A model generated the notes under the pieces. It was not told the DNA's origin. It did no database searches and saw nothing but the letters and a program-made list of their open reading frames with translations. From positions 1 to 53,781 of the forward strand of contig CADDZH010000024.1 in NCBI GenBank assembly GCA_902812455.1: a stretch of DNA of 53,781 nucleotides, written 5' to 3'. The position numbers and the translations under genes were made by a program. Shown here piece after piece: positions 1 to 10,185 of the stretch (position 1 is its first letter; the number at the start of each line of letters is the position of its first letter). Source of the stretch: Chloroflexota bacterium (lineage in GTDB: Bacteria > Chloroflexota > Ktedonobacteria > Ktedonobacterales > Ktedonobacteraceae).

Positions 1-60
1 CATCCCCACTCCCGCCCCTACGGCTACGATCCAGTTCCACAATCACCCCATTTGATCGGA
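1..60. repeat. interspersed repeat read in frame inside the DUF2298 gene
   Basis: The stretch containing GCCCCTACGGCTACGATCC and TTTGATCGGAA matches, with scattered differences, the repeat units near 32495-32610 (CCCCTACAGGCTACGACCC then GTGATCGGACAA). On the minus strand it encodes Arg/Gly-rich residues in frame with the upstream gene. Only the part inside the window can be seen. Confidence 0.6.
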
Positions 61-2905
61 ATTTATTACCTTCTACAAGGAGCAGCGCTGCCAGGATGCC
101 CAGCATGAGTATCGCGATTGGCATATCGATCACGTGCGGGTGCAGGTCGGCAAAGAGGAAACTCCAGAAGGGAAACTCATTGATCGTGAAGGGAATGATG
201 CGACTACTTTGCCAGTAATTGAATGCCGGGATGGCCTTATGCGCCAGTGCAGCAGCCAGTTGCCCCTTGAGTTGCCCCAGGCCATCCAGATTGCCAATCA
301 TCGTCGCAAAATATCCACCCAGCAGGGCTATAGGAACACTGCGGCTGAGATTATAGACGAGCGAAACTGCCCCGCTAAAGGTAAGGGCAAAGAGGGCAGG
401 AATAGCAAGATTAAAGGCAGTTGTGGGAACTATGCCCGTCAGCTTGATCAGGGTTCCAATGATGACATAGCCATAGTAGTAGTAGTTGATGTAGCCACCG
501 GAAAACCAGGGATCGTAGGGCGGCATGTAGGGACTGCGCAAAACGGCGTTGAGGAAGGCCAGTTCCATCGGCTTTTCCCCACCCAAAAATGGATTCCAAA
601 GATCAGGATTCAGCGAGCGAATGCCCACAAAGAGCAGGAAGGCAAGAGAAAAGAGCTCCTCTTCGATCAGCAATAACCGCCAGTGTTCGCGTAGGAAGGG
701 TAGGATTGTCTTTCGCTGCAGGATGAAGAACGTAACAGAGCAGGCAAATACGGCAAGCAAGATGAGCGCCAGTGAGAGAAAGTTGAAGGGAAGGATATGC
801 AGGCTTGCCAGCATCCAGGCAATGTAGGATAGAAACAGGATACCGAGCGTCTTGCTAAAGATATAGCCCCGGTCGCTCAAGCCGCGAAAAACCGAGAACA
901 CGATGGGGTAGACTAGCAAGCCTAAAACCATGATCGCCAGCCACCAGAACAGGGTAGGCGAAGCATTGGAAAGACTGCTTGCCGGGAACTGCGCGCTGAA
1001 GGGCGGCGATTGCTGGTCGTTGGCAATTTGTTGCGGTGAGAGCAGCAGCGGGCGCTGCGCTCCAGAGAGATCGGCTCCCGGTGGTGGCAACTGCACTCCT
1101 GCCATGAGCTTCTGGTAGAGCTGCTGCGGCGTATAGGGATAGGGATTGTCGCGCACAAAAATCTTGACCGTGGGGTGATCGAAAACCGAATAGCTTTCAT
1201 CAGCGCTGCTATCGTCAAGCGTAATGCCGAAGAGATTAGGATGGTTCTCGAATTTGGCAGCCAGGTGAAAGCCAAGCTGGCCACTGAAGAGCAACTGGTA
1301 ATAATGGATCGTCAGCGGGTAGCGAAATGGCAGGCGTGGAATGGATTTATCCAGGCGATCGGTTGCCATAGTGATCACGTTGATCGTGGGCAAAAGCGTG
1401 GCAAGCTGCCGGGCTTTCTGGACTGTATCGTCTCCATACAGGTCTAAGCCGGTTTGCATCTGCCCGCTTGCATCTTTATACGTGGACTGGGGATAGATAA
1501 ACGGGCTGTAGTTGCCAATGGGCACCGGCAGTGGATCATCCCATTGCTCGTAGGTGAACACACTCCCAGGTTTTATATGAGTATATATCCAGAGCGATGC
1601 CTGGATGCGTGTGCTCGGCTGGCTATAAATGTTGAGCAGCGCCAATCCCTGAAAAATCGTCCCGGCCAGCACAAGCGCAATAGCGGCGTAGGGAAGCGCC
1701 CTCGTCGCCTGTAGGGGCAAGGAGCGGTGGGGATGCCGGGTGGGGGCCTTGCGCTTGCCCTCCTGCCCTCTCTCCTTTACAGCATCGACAAGCGCGAGCA
1801 AGAGGGCCGAGGCCATCAACACCATAAAAGGATAGATGGGCAGCATATAGCGCATGTATTTGACATAGAAGCTGCCCGTAATCGCGCTGTAGACAAGTAC
1901 CCACGAGAGTACCACGAGCCAGGAGCCAGCATTGCGCTTCCAAACTCTCCACAAAAACCAGGCCAGCCCGGCAAAGGCCGCAATGCCCAGCGTCAGGCCC
2001 AGGCCCCAGAGAATCATATTGCGTGCTTCGTAGACATAGGGCGTGGTTCCGGCAAATTGCCTGACGTATGGCAGATCAACCAGGCCACGCGCCAGATCGC
2101 CCTGAAAACTCACCTGCGCCTTGAAATTCGCAAAATCAAGCAGCGCATAGGGCATGGCTATAAGAAATACAATAATGGTAGTGCAGGTCGTGACAAGCAA
2201 TGAGAGCAGCGATGTAGAGAAATCGTACTTATACCAGCGCAACAGCAGGGCAACGACCACAGGGACAGCCAGGGGAGCCGCGCTGAATTTTGTGGCGAAG
2301 GCGAGGCCGTAGCCAAGCCCTGCTACCAGCGACCAGCGGATCGGGGCCTCAGTATCGACCAGGGCCACGCAGGCAAGCAGTGTGAGGACAATAAAGAAGA
2401 GCAGGAGCGAGTCAACAGCAAAAAAGTGCGCCTGCTGGATCTCAAACGGGGTGAATGTGACGAGCGCAGCCGAGAGTAGGGCTAGATTCCAGGCCTTCGG
2501 ACGGCCAGGAGTCGTATCACGAGCAAGCAGTAAGCCGAGCCAGCCGGTTAAAAGAATAGTGCCGGTATCGAAGATGGCCGAGAGAGCGCGGCCCACGAGC
2601 GTGAGATTAGCAATGGTATCTATGCCTGGATAGAAGTGAGCGATGATATTTCCCAGGGTTGCCAGCAGGTAGAGCGGAAACGAGCCATAGGCGAAGAAAT
2701 GCGGGTTGAGCGGCGAGGTAGCAGGGTCTAAAAACTGGGCAAAGCTTTTGGGCCAGGATAAGTTCATGGTCTGAAAGAGGATCTGGCGCTCATCTGGATG
2801 GAAGTTATTGCCCTGATCCCAGTTTATGCCATAAAGGCGCAAAGCCAGCCCTAGCAATGCCAGGCCAAAGAGGGCAAGCGGTCGCCAGCGAATGATGATC
2901 TTCAC
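1..2905 (-). CDS. GT39-like / DUF2298 (Chlor_Arch_YYY) membrane protein, 3' end beyond window
   Basis: An open frame of 968 codons runs from a GTG at 2905 to the left edge with no stop; the frame was checked at both ends. A purine-rich GGGAAGAG lies 7 bases before the GTG. The N-terminal part starts with a membrane segment followed by WDQGNNFHPDERQ, the acidic loop typical of GT39/PMT/ArnT-like polyprenyl-phosphate glycosyltransferases, then many hydrophobic helices. From about residue 700 the protein carries INYYYYGYV and EFPFWSFLFADLHPHV, the signatures of DUF2298, a domain described from Chloroflexi and archaea. The role is probably sugar transfer to an extracytoplasmic acceptor; the substrate is unknown. 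The last 20 or so visible residues are encoded by an interspersed repeat (see the repeat at 1-60). The family is clear, the exact function is not. Confidence 0.8.
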   Translation of the reverse strand, partial: MKIIIRWRPLALFGLALLGLALRLYGINWDQGNNFHPDERQILFQTMNLSWPKSFAQFLDPATSPLNPHFFAYGSFPLYLLATLGNIIAHFYPGIDTIANLTLVGRALSAIFDTGTILLTGWLGLLLARDTTPGRPKAWNLALLSAALVTFTPFEIQQAHFFAVDSLLLFFIVLTLLACVALVDTEAPIRWSLVAGLGYGLAFATKFSAAPLAVPVVVALLLRWYKYDFSTSLLSLLVTTCTTIIVFLIAMPYALLDFANFKAQVSFQGDLARGLVDLPYVRQFAGTTPYVYEARNMILWGLGLTLGIAAFAGLAWFLWRVWKRNAGSWLVVLSWVLVYSAITGSFYVKYMRYMLPIYPFMVLMASALLLALVDAVKERGQEGKRKAPTRHPHRSLPLQATRALPYAAIALVLAGTIFQGLALLNIYSQPSTRIQASLWIYTHIKPGSVFTYEQWDDPLPVPIGNYSPFIYPQSTYKDASGQMQTGLDLYGDDTVQKARQLATLLPTINVITMATDRLDKSIPRLPFRYPLTIHYYQLLFSGQLGFHLAAKFENHPNLFGITLDDSSADESYSVFDHPTVKIFVRDNPYPYTPQQLYQKLMAGVQLPPPGADLSGAQRPLLLSPQQIANDQQSPPFSAQFPASSLSNASPTLFWWLAIMVLGLLVYPIVFSVFRGLSDRGYIFSKTLGILFLSYIAWMLASLHILPFNFLSLALILLAVFACSVTFFILQRKTILPFLREHWRLLLIEEELFSLAFLLFVGIRSLNPDLWNPFLGGEKPMELAFLNAVLRSPYMPPYDPWFSGGYINYYYYGYVIIGTLIKLTGIVPTTAFNLAIPALFALTFSGAVSLVYNLSRSVPIALLGGYFATMIGNLDGLGQLKGQLAAALAHKAIPAFNYWQSSRIIPFTINEFPFWSFLFADLHPHVIDMPIAILMLGILAALLLVEGNKFRSNGVIVELDRSRRGGSGD

Positions 2906-3154
2906 GAGTATGCTCTTCCCTGAGTAAGATAGTCCTGCTTTACGCTATGTAGTATAGGTACTGTTGAGGGACGGGTCAAGAGGAAAGAGTAGAAAAGTAT
3001 TGCCAAGCACAAGAAGAATTCAGGCGACACGAGCGCACTATCGCCTGGGAAACTCACGTTTGGATAGCGGAAATACCAGAACATATGATTCACTATAATG
3101 GAGATAAGTTTTTGGAGCCACATGAATAGGATCGAGGTCCGTACTAGTGGAGAG

Positions 3155-5638
3155 TTACCTTCTATCCTTCATCTTCGCCATCTCCAGTACATTCACCACT
3201 AGCCTATCCCCTGATTCGGCTGCATCTACGAGCACTATATCGCCGGGTGCGAATGTGCCCTGTAGGATTGACTCAGCCAGCATATCCTCCAGCATTCGCT
3301 GTACCGTTCGCCGCAAGGGCCTTGCGCCGTAAAGCGGGTCGTAGCCTCGTTCAATAAGCACATCGCGAGCCGCTTCCGTGACTTGCAGCTCAATCTCCTG
3401 CTCTTGCATGCGCTCCTGTGTCCCTGCAATCATCAGGTGTACGATCTCTCGCAGGTGCTCAGGCTCCAAGGGATGGAAAAACACGATCTCATCAATGCGA
3501 TTGAGCAACTCTGGCTTAAACAGTTCTTTCAGCGCGGGCATAATCTGCGATTGTATGTGTTCACCTGCGTTGACCTGCTGCTTCTTTTGCCCGCCAGGGA
3601 CGCCAGGGATAAAGCCCATCTCTCCCTGCATAACCTGGGCGGTGCCGGCATTGGATGTCATGATCATGATCGTGTGCTTGAAATCTACCACCTGCCCATG
3701 AGAATCCGTGAGGCAGCCATCATCAAGAATCTGTAGCAGCAGATCGAAGACTTTTGGATGCGCCTTCTCTATCTCATCGAACAAAACCACACTGTAAGGC
3801 CTGCGAAGCACTGCCTCAGTCAGTTGCGCGGCCTGGTCATACCCTACATACCCCGGCGGTGCGCCGATCAGGCGAGAAACATGATGGCTCTCCATGAATT
3901 CGGACATATCCAGTTTGATCAGCGCGCGTTCATCGCCGAAAAGAGAAGCTGCCAGCGCGCGAGCCAGCTCTGTCTTTCCCACGCCCGTTGGCCCTACAAA
4001 AAGAAACGAACCAATGGGGCGCCTGCTATCTCTTATATCAGTACGCGAGCGGCGCACCGCTCTTGCTACCGCTTCCACTGCATTGCGCTGCCCGATCACT
4101 CGACGGTGCAGTTCATCCTCCAGCTTCAATAAGTGTTCGGCCTCCTCGGCTGCAATTTGCGCCACCGGGATACCTGTGCGCATAGCAACCACCTGGGCAA
4201 TCTGCTGCTTATCAACAATTGGCTTGCTCTGTTTATCCGGGCCCGGCCACTCTTGCTCCGCCTTTCGCAGCTCCTGGTGCAATCTTAGCTCACGGGTTCG
4301 ATGCTTTGATGCAGCGGCAAAATCCCGCTGAGCAATGGCGTAGTCTTTGGCCTGCTGGGCCATCGCCAGCTCTTCCCGTAGGTAGCGTACCTTGCCCGGC
4401 ACAGCCACATATTGCACGCGCGCTCGTGCTGCTGCCTCATCAAGCAAGTCGATGGCCTTGTCGGGCTGGTAGCGCTGCTGGATATAGCGTGAAGATAGCT
4501 GCACGGCTGCTACCAGCGCCTCATCCGTAATCGTCACTTGATGAAAATCTGCATAACGCGAGCGAAGGCCACGCGCTATCTCTAATGTCTCTTCGGGGGT
4601 CGTCTCGGGCACAAACACGGGCTGAAAGCGACGTTCCAGCGCGGGATCGGCTTCAATTGACATGCGATAGCCGTCCAGTGTTGTTGCTCCTACACAACGG
4701 AACTCGCCTCGTGCCAGCATCGGCTTAAAGAGATTGGCAGCATCGATAGATCCTTCAGCTACCCCCGTTTTAACCAGCGTTTGCAGCTCATCGATGACAA
4801 TGATAATATCTTTGGCCTGGATGATTTCCTGAGCAATACGTTTCAAGCGCTCCTCAAAGTCACCTCGAAACCTGGTTCCCACGGTAAGCAGGCCTACATC
4901 CAGGGCGACCACGCGGCAGCCTTGTAAATCCTCTGGCACCTGCCCATGCACAACACGCATAGCCAGCCCTTCTGCAATGGCAGTTTTGCCCACTCCAGGA
5001 TGGCCAATCAAGGCGGGATTGCTCTTTGTCCGGCGAGATAAAATCTGGATGGTTCGCTCTAACTCAGCTTCCCGCCCGATCAATGGGTCAAGGGTTTGGG
5101 CCAGCGCGGCTAGCGTGAGATCGCGACTCACCTGGTTCAATGTGGGGGTTAGATCATACTTCACCTGGTACTGGTGGAAGAGATTGTTGGCGGTATGCCC
5201 ATTCTTGCGCAAGACCAGGATGTGCTGGCGGGCCGGATTAAGAAAGATACCAAAGCTCTCTAAGACGCCGATCGTTACACTGTCGCGCTCGCAAAAAAGG
5301 CCCAGGAAGAGATGCTCTATCCCTATAAGCTCGCATTGAGTCTCTGCCGCCTCGCGCTCTGCGCATGCTAACACCGCCCGCACTGCACTGCCCAGCGATG
5401 GCTCACTGAGCAGCGCTTTATTGCCATATCCTACGACAAATTCCAGGGCCTGCATTACACGCGATGTGCTGGTATGAAGCGCCGCAAAGAGACCCTCGAT
5501 GATCGGAGCATGGACATTCAATATGCCAAGCAGCAAATGCTCTGTGCCAACAGTCCTGTGCCTTAGCCGCTGCGCTTCTTGACGTGCAGATGACAAGGCC
5601 TGGCGGGCTTCTTTCGTATAGCGATTGAGCCGGTTCAC
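3155..5638 (-). CDS. clpC: ClpC-type AAA+ chaperone ATPase (Clp protease unfoldase)
   Basis: The 827-residue protein has the class I Clp layout. It starts with a double Clp_N repeat (residues 1-145). The first AAA+ module has Walker A GHPGVGKT (212-219) and Walker B VIDELQ. A UVR-like coiled middle region follows, then a second AAA+ module with Walker A GPTGVGKT near residue 550 and Walker [21 protein letters not shown], and a ClpB_D2-small tail. ClpC hexamers unfold substrates for ClpP, usually with adaptor proteins. The middle region is short, which separates it from ClpB. The start is GTG at 5638, preceded at 7 bases by GGAGG. It stands alone on the minus strand; clpP is not in the window. 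Identification is firm; the choice of name ClpC over a paralogue is likely. Confidence 0.95.
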   Translation of the reverse strand: MNRLNRYTKEARQALSSARQEAQRLRHRTVGTEHLLLGILNVHAPIIEGLFAALHTSTSRVMQALEFVVGYGNKALLSEPSLGSAVRAVLACAEREAAETQCELIGIEHLFLGLFCERDSVTIGVLESFGIFLNPARQHILVLRKNGHTANNLFHQYQVKYDLTPTLNQVSRDLTLAALAQTLDPLIGREAELERTIQILSRRTKSNPALIGHPGVGKTAIAEGLAMRVVHGQVPEDLQGCRVVALDVGLLTVGTRFRGDFEERLKRIAQEIIQAKDIIIVIDELQTLVKTGVAEGSIDAANLFKPMLARGEFRCVGATTLDGYRMSIEADPALERRFQPVFVPETTPEETLEIARGLRSRYADFHQVTITDEALVAAVQLSSRYIQQRYQPDKAIDLLDEAAARARVQYVAVPGKVRYLREELAMAQQAKDYAIAQRDFAAASKHRTRELRLHQELRKAEQEWPGPDKQSKPIVDKQQIAQVVAMRTGIPVAQIAAEEAEHLLKLEDELHRRVIGQRNAVEAVARAVRRSRTDIRDSRRPIGSFLFVGPTGVGKTELARALAASLFGDERALIKLDMSEFMESHHVSRLIGAPPGYVGYDQAAQLTEAVLRRPYSVVLFDEIEKAHPKVFDLLLQILDDGCLTDSHGQVVDFKHTIMIMTSNAGTAQVMQGEMGFIPGVPGGQKKQQVNAGEHIQSQIMPALKELFKPELLNRIDEIVFFHPLEPEHLREIVHLMIAGTQERMQEQEIELQVTEAARDVLIERGYDPLYGARPLRRTVQRMLEDMLAESILQGTFAPGDIVLVDAAESGDRLVVNVLEMAKMKDRR

Positions 5639-5767
5639 GATCCTACCTCCCTCCAGCGTTGAGGTATATTCTCATCCTCTTTGCAAGGATATGTATCGGG
5701 CAAGTGGCGTATACAGGAAAGGTGAAAGGACTAATGGCAGGGGGAAATAAAGAAGAAAGTCCAATCT

Positions 5768-5797
5768 AAAAAAAGCGGCAGCTACAAAGCCGCCGCT
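5768..5797 (-). terminator. intrinsic terminator after tRNA-Arg
   Basis: Read on the minus strand, AGCGGC and GCCGCT pair around a 12-base loop and are followed by a run of seven T. It lies 9 bases beyond the 3' end of the tRNA. Confidence 0.8.
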
Positions 5798-5806
5798 AGA
5801 AAGGGC

Positions 5807-5880
5807 GATCCCGAGAGGATTCGAACCTCCGACCTTCTCCTCCGCAGGGAGACGCTCTAAATCCGCTGAGCTACGGGATC
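5807..5880 (-). tRNA. tRNA-Arg, anticodon GCG
   Basis: The minus strand folds as a full 74-nt cloverleaf: acceptor GATCCCG/CGGGATC, D arm GCTC/GAGC, anticodon stem TCTCC/GGAGA around loop CTGCGGA, and T arm GGAGG/CCTCT with TTCGAAT. The anticodon reads GCG, which decodes CGC (Arg). No CCA is encoded. Most bacteria read CGN with an inosine-modified ACG tRNA, so a GCG species is worth noting. Confidence 0.95.
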
Positions 5881-5960
5881 ATCGATAAATTTGTGAGCCG
5901 TCTTGAGGTCTCAGCAATGCAGCTAAAACTCATTACAGGCCCTCATTTTTTGCTGCTGCT

Positions 5961-5989
5961 AGTATATCAGACCGGTGGAGCGGCGTCAA
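5961..5989 (-). promoter_or_regulatory. sigma70-type promoter of tRNA-Arg
   Basis: On the minus strand TTGACG (5984-5989) and TATACT (5961-5966) are spaced by exactly 17 bases. The start of transcription would fall about 70 bases before the mature tRNA 5' end. Confidence 0.75.
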
Positions 5990-6065
5990 GTGATTTTGCA
6001 GTAGTTCTATTGTTCTTCAAATCTATCCAATTAGTACCAATTTGAAAAAATACAGGCTGTACACC

Positions 6066-6095
6066 TTGATTCTTTATTGTTTAGTAGGCTATACT
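6066..6095 (+). promoter_or_regulatory. probable promoter of ftsH-thpR
   Basis: TTGATT (6066-6071) and TATACT (6090-6095) are separated by 18 bases. The predicted 5' leader is about 120 bases long, in which no strong hairpin was seen. The 341-base stretch 5881-6221 holds this promoter and the tRNA-Arg promoter and nothing else recognised. Confidence 0.55.
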
Positions 6096-6221
6096 TAAGC
6101 ATACCACGCTATTGTTGACTTGCTCTACAGCGACGTACCAGGAAACAAGCTGAACAAGTAGAATGTAGGATGTGTTGGTAAGTTCTATGTCTGCAACGCC
6201 TAGAAGGGTGTATTTCACTTC

Positions 6222-8054
6222 ATGAGATTACCTCCGAATAATAACCAGGAACCCAAAGGCCCGCAAAAGACAACAAACAGGCGCACTCGCCTGATACGCT
6301 TCACTCTATCGGCTCTGTTCATCCTTGTGGGCATACCGCTTATTGGCTTTGCGATCATGCGGGCCACCGCGCTCAACATCCCACACGACAACACAACAGT
6401 AGATAAGCCAATTAGCGCCATACTGACCATGGCGGATCAGCACCAGTTGAAATCGGTGCTCATTAGTGGCGACGATATTTACGCTACCGCCACCAATGGG
6501 CAAAAATATCACGCCGTCAAGGAAGATGGGCAGTCAATTACCACCATATTTTGGCACGATGGCGTCACGGTTACTGTCGACAGTGGGCAAAGCGGCCAGT
6601 GGACGCAGGGTGCTATCGATCTCCTTCTGATAGTTGTCCTTGTTGGAGGAGTCTTTTTCTTCTTGCGTCGCGGCGGCTTAAGCGGGCAGGCCACGCCCTT
6701 TTCGCGCTCAAAGGCCAGGCGCTTTAACGAATCGCACCCCTCTATCCTCTTTAAGGATGTGGCCGGGGTTGAAGAAGCCAAAGCCGAACTCGCCGAGATT
6801 GTCGAGTTTCTCAAAGAGCCTGCTCGCTTCATTGCAATGGGCGCCCGTATCCCGAAGGGTATCTTGCTTGTTGGCGCTCCCGGCACAGGGAAAACACTTA
6901 TTTCGCGGGCCATTGCCGGTGAAGCTGGCGTCGCATTCTATAGCGTCAACGGCTCCGAATTTGTCGAAATGTTCGTGGGTGTCGGGGCCGCACGTGTACG
7001 AGACCTCTTCAAAGAAGCCAAAGATCACGCCCCATGCATTGTCTTCATTGATGAGATTGATGCCGTGGGCCGCCAGCGCAATAGTCCTGGTACGGGTGGC
7101 AATGAAGAGCGCGATCAAACCCTCAACCAGTTGCTGGTAGAGATGGACGGCTTCGACAAGCATACAAGCGTCGTAGTGATTGCGGCAACCAACCGCCCTG
7201 ATGTCCTCGACCCTGCCCTGCTGCGCCCCGGTCGTTTCGATCGGCAGGTCACGCTCGATAAGCCCGATATTCGCGGGCGCCTCGCCATCCTTGAAGTCCA
7301 CGCACAGGGCAAACCCCTGGATAGCGGCGTATCTCTCTCTTACCTGGCGCGCCAGACGGCAGGCTTTTCCGGCGCCGACCTCGCCAACTTGTTGAACGAA
7401 GCAGCGTTGCTGGCAGCTCGCCGCCATAAAGCAACCATCCAGATGCCGGAACTTGAAGAGTCCATCCTGCGCGTTGTGGCAGGCCCAGAACGCAAGAGCC
7501 GCGTAATTACTGAGGCGGAGAAAGCGATCATCGCCTATCACGAGGTAGGCCATGCTATCGTGATGCGTTCTATGCCGGGCGCCGACCCGGTGCACAAGGT
7601 CTCCGCAATTGCCAGAGGGATGGCCCTCGGCATCACCGTGCAGGCGCCGGCGGAGGATCGTTACTTGATGCGGCGTTCGGAACTGCTGGCAAAAATGGCC
7701 GGCGCAATGGGTGGGCGCGCAGCCGAAGAAATTATTTTCGGCGATATCACCACCGGAGCAAGCCAGGATATCGAATATATCACGAATGTAGCCCGGCGCA
7801 TGGTGTGCGAATTTGGTATGAGTCCTCTTGGCAATGTAGCGCTCAAAATGGAGCCTGATGGCAGCAATTCCATCAGCGCAGAGACAGCGGCCAGAATCGA
7901 CAAAGAGGTCCAGTTCCTGGTTGACCAGGCCTATGCCACCGCGCTCAATATCTTGCGCTCGCGCAAGGATAAACTGATTGCTATCTCTGAACACCTGATC
8001 CAGGTCGAGACCATTGATGGTTCAGAACTCGACGCGATGTTGTTCGCAGCATGA
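6222..8054 (+). CDS. ftsH: FtsH-type membrane AAA+ zinc metalloprotease
   Basis: At 610 residues this is a normal-length FtsH. Two membrane segments (about 24-46 and 130-148) flank a small extracytoplasmic domain. The AAA+ module has Walker A GAPGTGKT near 218-225, Walker B VFIDEIDA, and the second region of homology ending in RPGRFD. The M41 peptidase domain has the zinc site HEVGH near 440, where most FtsH proteins have HEAGH, and the third-ligand region [18 protein letters not shown]. FtsH degrades unassembled membrane proteins and some cytosolic regulators. The ATG at 6222 follows only a weak AAGGGTG 12 bases upstream. Its stop overlaps the thpR start by 4 bases (ATGA), so the two are translationally coupled. 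The short C-terminus and HEVGH suggest a paralogue rather than the sole FtsH; this is inference. Confidence 0.93.
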   Translation: MRLPPNNNQEPKGPQKTTNRRTRLIRFTLSALFILVGIPLIGFAIMRATALNIPHDNTTVDKPISAILTMADQHQLKSVLISGDDIYATATNGQKYHAVKEDGQSITTIFWHDGVTVTVDSGQSGQWTQGAIDLLLIVVLVGGVFFFLRRGGLSGQATPFSRSKARRFNESHPSILFKDVAGVEEAKAELAEIVEFLKEPARFIAMGARIPKGILLVGAPGTGKTLISRAIAGEAGVAFYSVNGSEFVEMFVGVGAARVRDLFKEAKDHAPCIVFIDEIDAVGRQRNSPGTGGNEERDQTLNQLLVEMDGFDKHTSVVVIAATNRPDVLDPALLRPGRFDRQVTLDKPDIRGRLAILEVHAQGKPLDSGVSLSYLARQTAGFSGADLANLLNEAALLAARRHKATIQMPELEESILRVVAGPERKSRVITEAEKAIIAYHEVGHAIVMRSMPGADPVHKVSAIARGMALGITVQAPAEDRYLMRRSELLAKMAGAMGGRAAEEIIFGDITTGASQDIEYITNVARRMVCEFGMSPLGNVALKMEPDGSNSISAETAARIDKEVQFLVDQAYATALNILRSRKDKLIAISEHLIQVETIDGSELDAMLFAA

Positions 8055-8638
8055 CACGCACATTCATAGCTCTCGGATTAGATGAAGTATTACAGCGCCA
8101 CCTGGGTGAGGTAATCCACCGGGTGGCGCCAGCGCTGCCAAATTTCAAATGGGTGGATCCCGCCGGCATTCACCTTACCCTTGCCTTCCTCGGCGAATTG
8201 AGCGACGAACAACTGGCCGGGGCAATTCAGGCGGCAGAGATCGCGGCAAGCGATGTTCCTCCTTTTCGCTACCGGCTCTCTCATCCCGGCATCTTCGGCT
8301 CTCCACGCCAGCCCCGCGTCCTCTGGATCGGCATCAACGAACCTTCCGGCAGGCTCCTCCGGCTCCATCGCATCCTTAACCGTGAACTTGAGCAGCGCGG
8401 CTTTGAAATCGATGCTCGCCCGTTTTCGCCCCATCTTACACTCGCGCGTATAAAAGCACCTCTTCAACCCATCGAGCAACTGGCCCTGCAGCGCTTCCTC
8501 GCGGATAAACAAGGTATGCTACCATCCCCTCATTCGTATGCGAACCACCTCAGCGTCATGAAAAGCGAACTCTCGCGGGCAGGCGCGAAATATACCAGCC
8601 TGTGCGATCTCCCTCTAGGCGGGCAAAGCGAAGAATAG
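8051..8638 (+). CDS. thpR: RNA 2',3'-cyclic phosphodiesterase (2H superfamily, LigT/ThpR)
   Basis: The 195-residue protein starts [10 protein letters not shown] and has the two HxTx catalytic motifs of the 2H phosphoesterase family, HLTLAFLG near residue 41 and HLTLARIK near 128. Enzymes of this family open 2',3'-cyclic phosphates on RNA ends and may act in RNA repair or turnover. Length and motif spacing are normal. The start codon overlaps the ftsH stop in ATGA, so the gene is the second member of a two-gene operon. A functional link with the protease is not obvious. Confidence 0.92.
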   Translation: MTRTFIALGLDEVLQRHLGEVIHRVAPALPNFKWVDPAGIHLTLAFLGELSDEQLAGAIQAAEIAASDVPPFRYRLSHPGIFGSPRQPRVLWIGINEPSGRLLRLHRILNRELEQRGFEIDARPFSPHLTLARIKAPLQPIEQLALQRFLADKQGMLPSPHSYANHLSVMKSELSRAGAKYTSLCDLPLGGQSEE

Positions 8639-8655
8639 ATAAAGAGGCTACTGAT

Positions 8656-8684
8656 TTGCGTTTTCTTTATGAGAGGCTTATAAT
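8656..8684 (+). promoter_or_regulatory. probable promoter of the WecA-like gene
   Basis: TTGCGT (8656-8661) and TATAAT (8679-8684) are 17 bases apart. The transcript would carry a leader of about 140 bases that includes the repeat at 8741-8781. Confidence 0.55.
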
Positions 8685-8740
8685 CGAAGCACCATTTAGA
8701 ATAGAGTACATTCCATTCTTTGAGATGATTATCGAAAAAC

Positions 8741-8781
8741 GGCCGATAAATCGGTGATGGGCACGATAAATCGGCCCCTAC
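8741..8781. repeat. GATAAATCGG repeat, copy 1
   Basis: GGCCGATAAATCGG, a GTGATGGGCAC spacer, then GATAAATCGGCCCCTAC. The two ends pair (GGCCGAT with ATCGGCC). Near-identical copies lie at 12808-12850 and 47410-47451, and shorter relatives lie in 47530-47590. Confidence 0.8.
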
Positions 8782-8833
8782 ATTTCACCCGGAAGGATAG
8801 AAAATCATTCATTCTTACTTATGAAAGTTTGAT

Positions 8834-10174
8834 ATGATGCAGGGCAATAATATCTCAATCCAGCTCTTATTACTTATACCTGTTCACCTGCCAGATGCAG
8901 CCATTTTACTGATTGGCGGGGCTTGCGCCTTCCTTTTTGCCTTTTTGCTCACATTTGGCGTGCGAGCGTTCTGTTATAAAATTGGCTGGCTTGACTATCC
9001 TGCAGCGCGACGAGTGCACACCAAACCCGTTCCTCGCCTGGGCGGCGTCGCCATCTTCATAGCTTTTGTTCTGGCATCCCTGCTCTTCTATATCCCCGGC
9101 TCTACCAACGAACTGATCGTTTACTGGCTCCTTCTGGTTGCCGCTGCTTTAATGGTTATTGTGCATGCCTTCGATGATGTGCTAGGGCTAAAACCGCTGG
9201 CAAAGCTGCTGGCTCAGACGATTGCAGTGATCATTATTCTGGGGCCATGGAACGGCACATTTCACGGCGTCTTGCTCTTCACCTTCAATAATCCCTTTGG
9301 GCACGCGGTACTCAATCCACACCAGCCGTGGTATCAACAGCCAACCATTTTTCTCTTTATCCACCCGCCTTCTCCATCCATACAGCCCAGCATCACCTTT
9401 GCAGCTATCCCGGCGGTCTTGCTCACCTGGTTCTGGACGGTCGGCATGATGAACACCGTGAACTGGATCGATGGGATGGATGGCCTGGCAACCGGTGTTG
9501 TAGTGATCGCCGGCCTCTTCATTACGCTGATTAGCTTTTTGCTCCAGCAGCAAAGCATTGCTATTCTGGCTGCTATTTTTACAGGCGCCGCCCTGGGTTT
9601 TCTGCCTCATAACTGGAATCCGGCCAAAATCTTCATGGGGGATTCAGGTTCGATGTTTTTAGGGCTGGCGCTGGCAGTTCTTTCAATTATGGGGGGAGCG
9701 AAGCTGGCATCAGCCTTGATGGTGCTTGGTATACCTATTCTTGATGCTATCATCGTGGTCATTAATCGCATACGGCGCCGGCAATCGCCTCTGCACTTCG
9801 ACAAAACCCACCTGCAACACCGGCTTATGGCTACCGGATTGAGCGTGAAACAAATTTGCTACGTGCTCTACGGCCTCTCGTTTGCCTTCGGGCTTCTTGC
9901 CTTATCCATTTCCGGTATTCACACGGATAATGCGCACTTCTATAAATTCATAGGTGTGGGTATCGTTGGCCTGGCAATGGTTTTCCTCGTTATCTGGATC
10001 GACTACCGGCAGCGGCAACGAGGAGTGCGCATCAATCTGGGCGGCCCTGAGAACGATAACGATAACGGAAATGATATTGATAGCACCCCGTCGCCCAATG
10101 CGCCTCCAGAGGAAAGCAAAGAAGAGAAGCCGGATGATATCCTGGCACGGCAATCAACCCGGCCTGGGGCTTAA
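8834..10174 (+). CDS. WecA/TagO-type polyprenyl-phosphate HexNAc-1-phosphate transferase
   Basis: The 446-residue multi-pass membrane protein belongs to the MraY/WecA family. Recognisable blocks are HTKPVPRLGG in the first cytoplasmic loop, FDDVLGLKPLAKLLAQ, the Mg-binding NTVNWIDGMDGLATG, KIFMGDSGSMFLG, and the C-terminal HLQHRL His box that marks the WecA branch rather than MraY. It should move a HexNAc-1-phosphate from a UDP-sugar to undecaprenyl phosphate at the inner face of the membrane, starting a surface glycan. The C-terminus past about 395 is charged and unstructured. The ribosome site before ATG 8834 is weak. It faces the polysaccharide genes at 10186-16797 and probably works with them. 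Confidence 0.9.
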   Translation: MMQGNNISIQLLLLIPVHLPDAAILLIGGACAFLFAFLLTFGVRAFCYKIGWLDYPAARRVHTKPVPRLGGVAIFIAFVLASLLFYIPGSTNELIVYWLLLVAAALMVIVHAFDDVLGLKPLAKLLAQTIAVIIILGPWNGTFHGVLLFTFNNPFGHAVLNPHQPWYQQPTIFLFIHPPSPSIQPSITFAAIPAVLLTWFWTVGMMNTVNWIDGMDGLATGVVVIAGLFITLISFLLQQQSIAILAAIFTGAALGFLPHNWNPAKIFMGDSGSMFLGLALAVLSIMGGAKLASALMVLGIPILDAIIVVINRIRRRQSPLHFDKTHLQHRLMATGLSVKQICYVLYGLSFAFGLLALSISGIHTDNAHFYKFIGVGIVGLAMVFLVIWIDYRQRQRGVRINLGGPENDNDNGNDIDSTPSPNAPPEESKEEKPDDILARQSTRPGA

Positions 10175-10185
10175 CTTAACTGGCA

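Noticed and set aside
2902..3123. A 73-residue frame before the DUF2298 gene
   Set aside because: It overlaps the start of the DUF2298 gene in another frame, has no ribosome site and matches nothing.
7530..7560. HEVGH in FtsH as a broken zinc site
   Set aside because: The two His and the Glu of HExxH are intact; only the Ala is changed to Val, so activity is likely kept.
6708..7994. A 428-residue frame on the strand opposite to ftsH
   Set aside because: It mirrors the conserved FtsH coding sequence and has no family features; it arises from codon bias.
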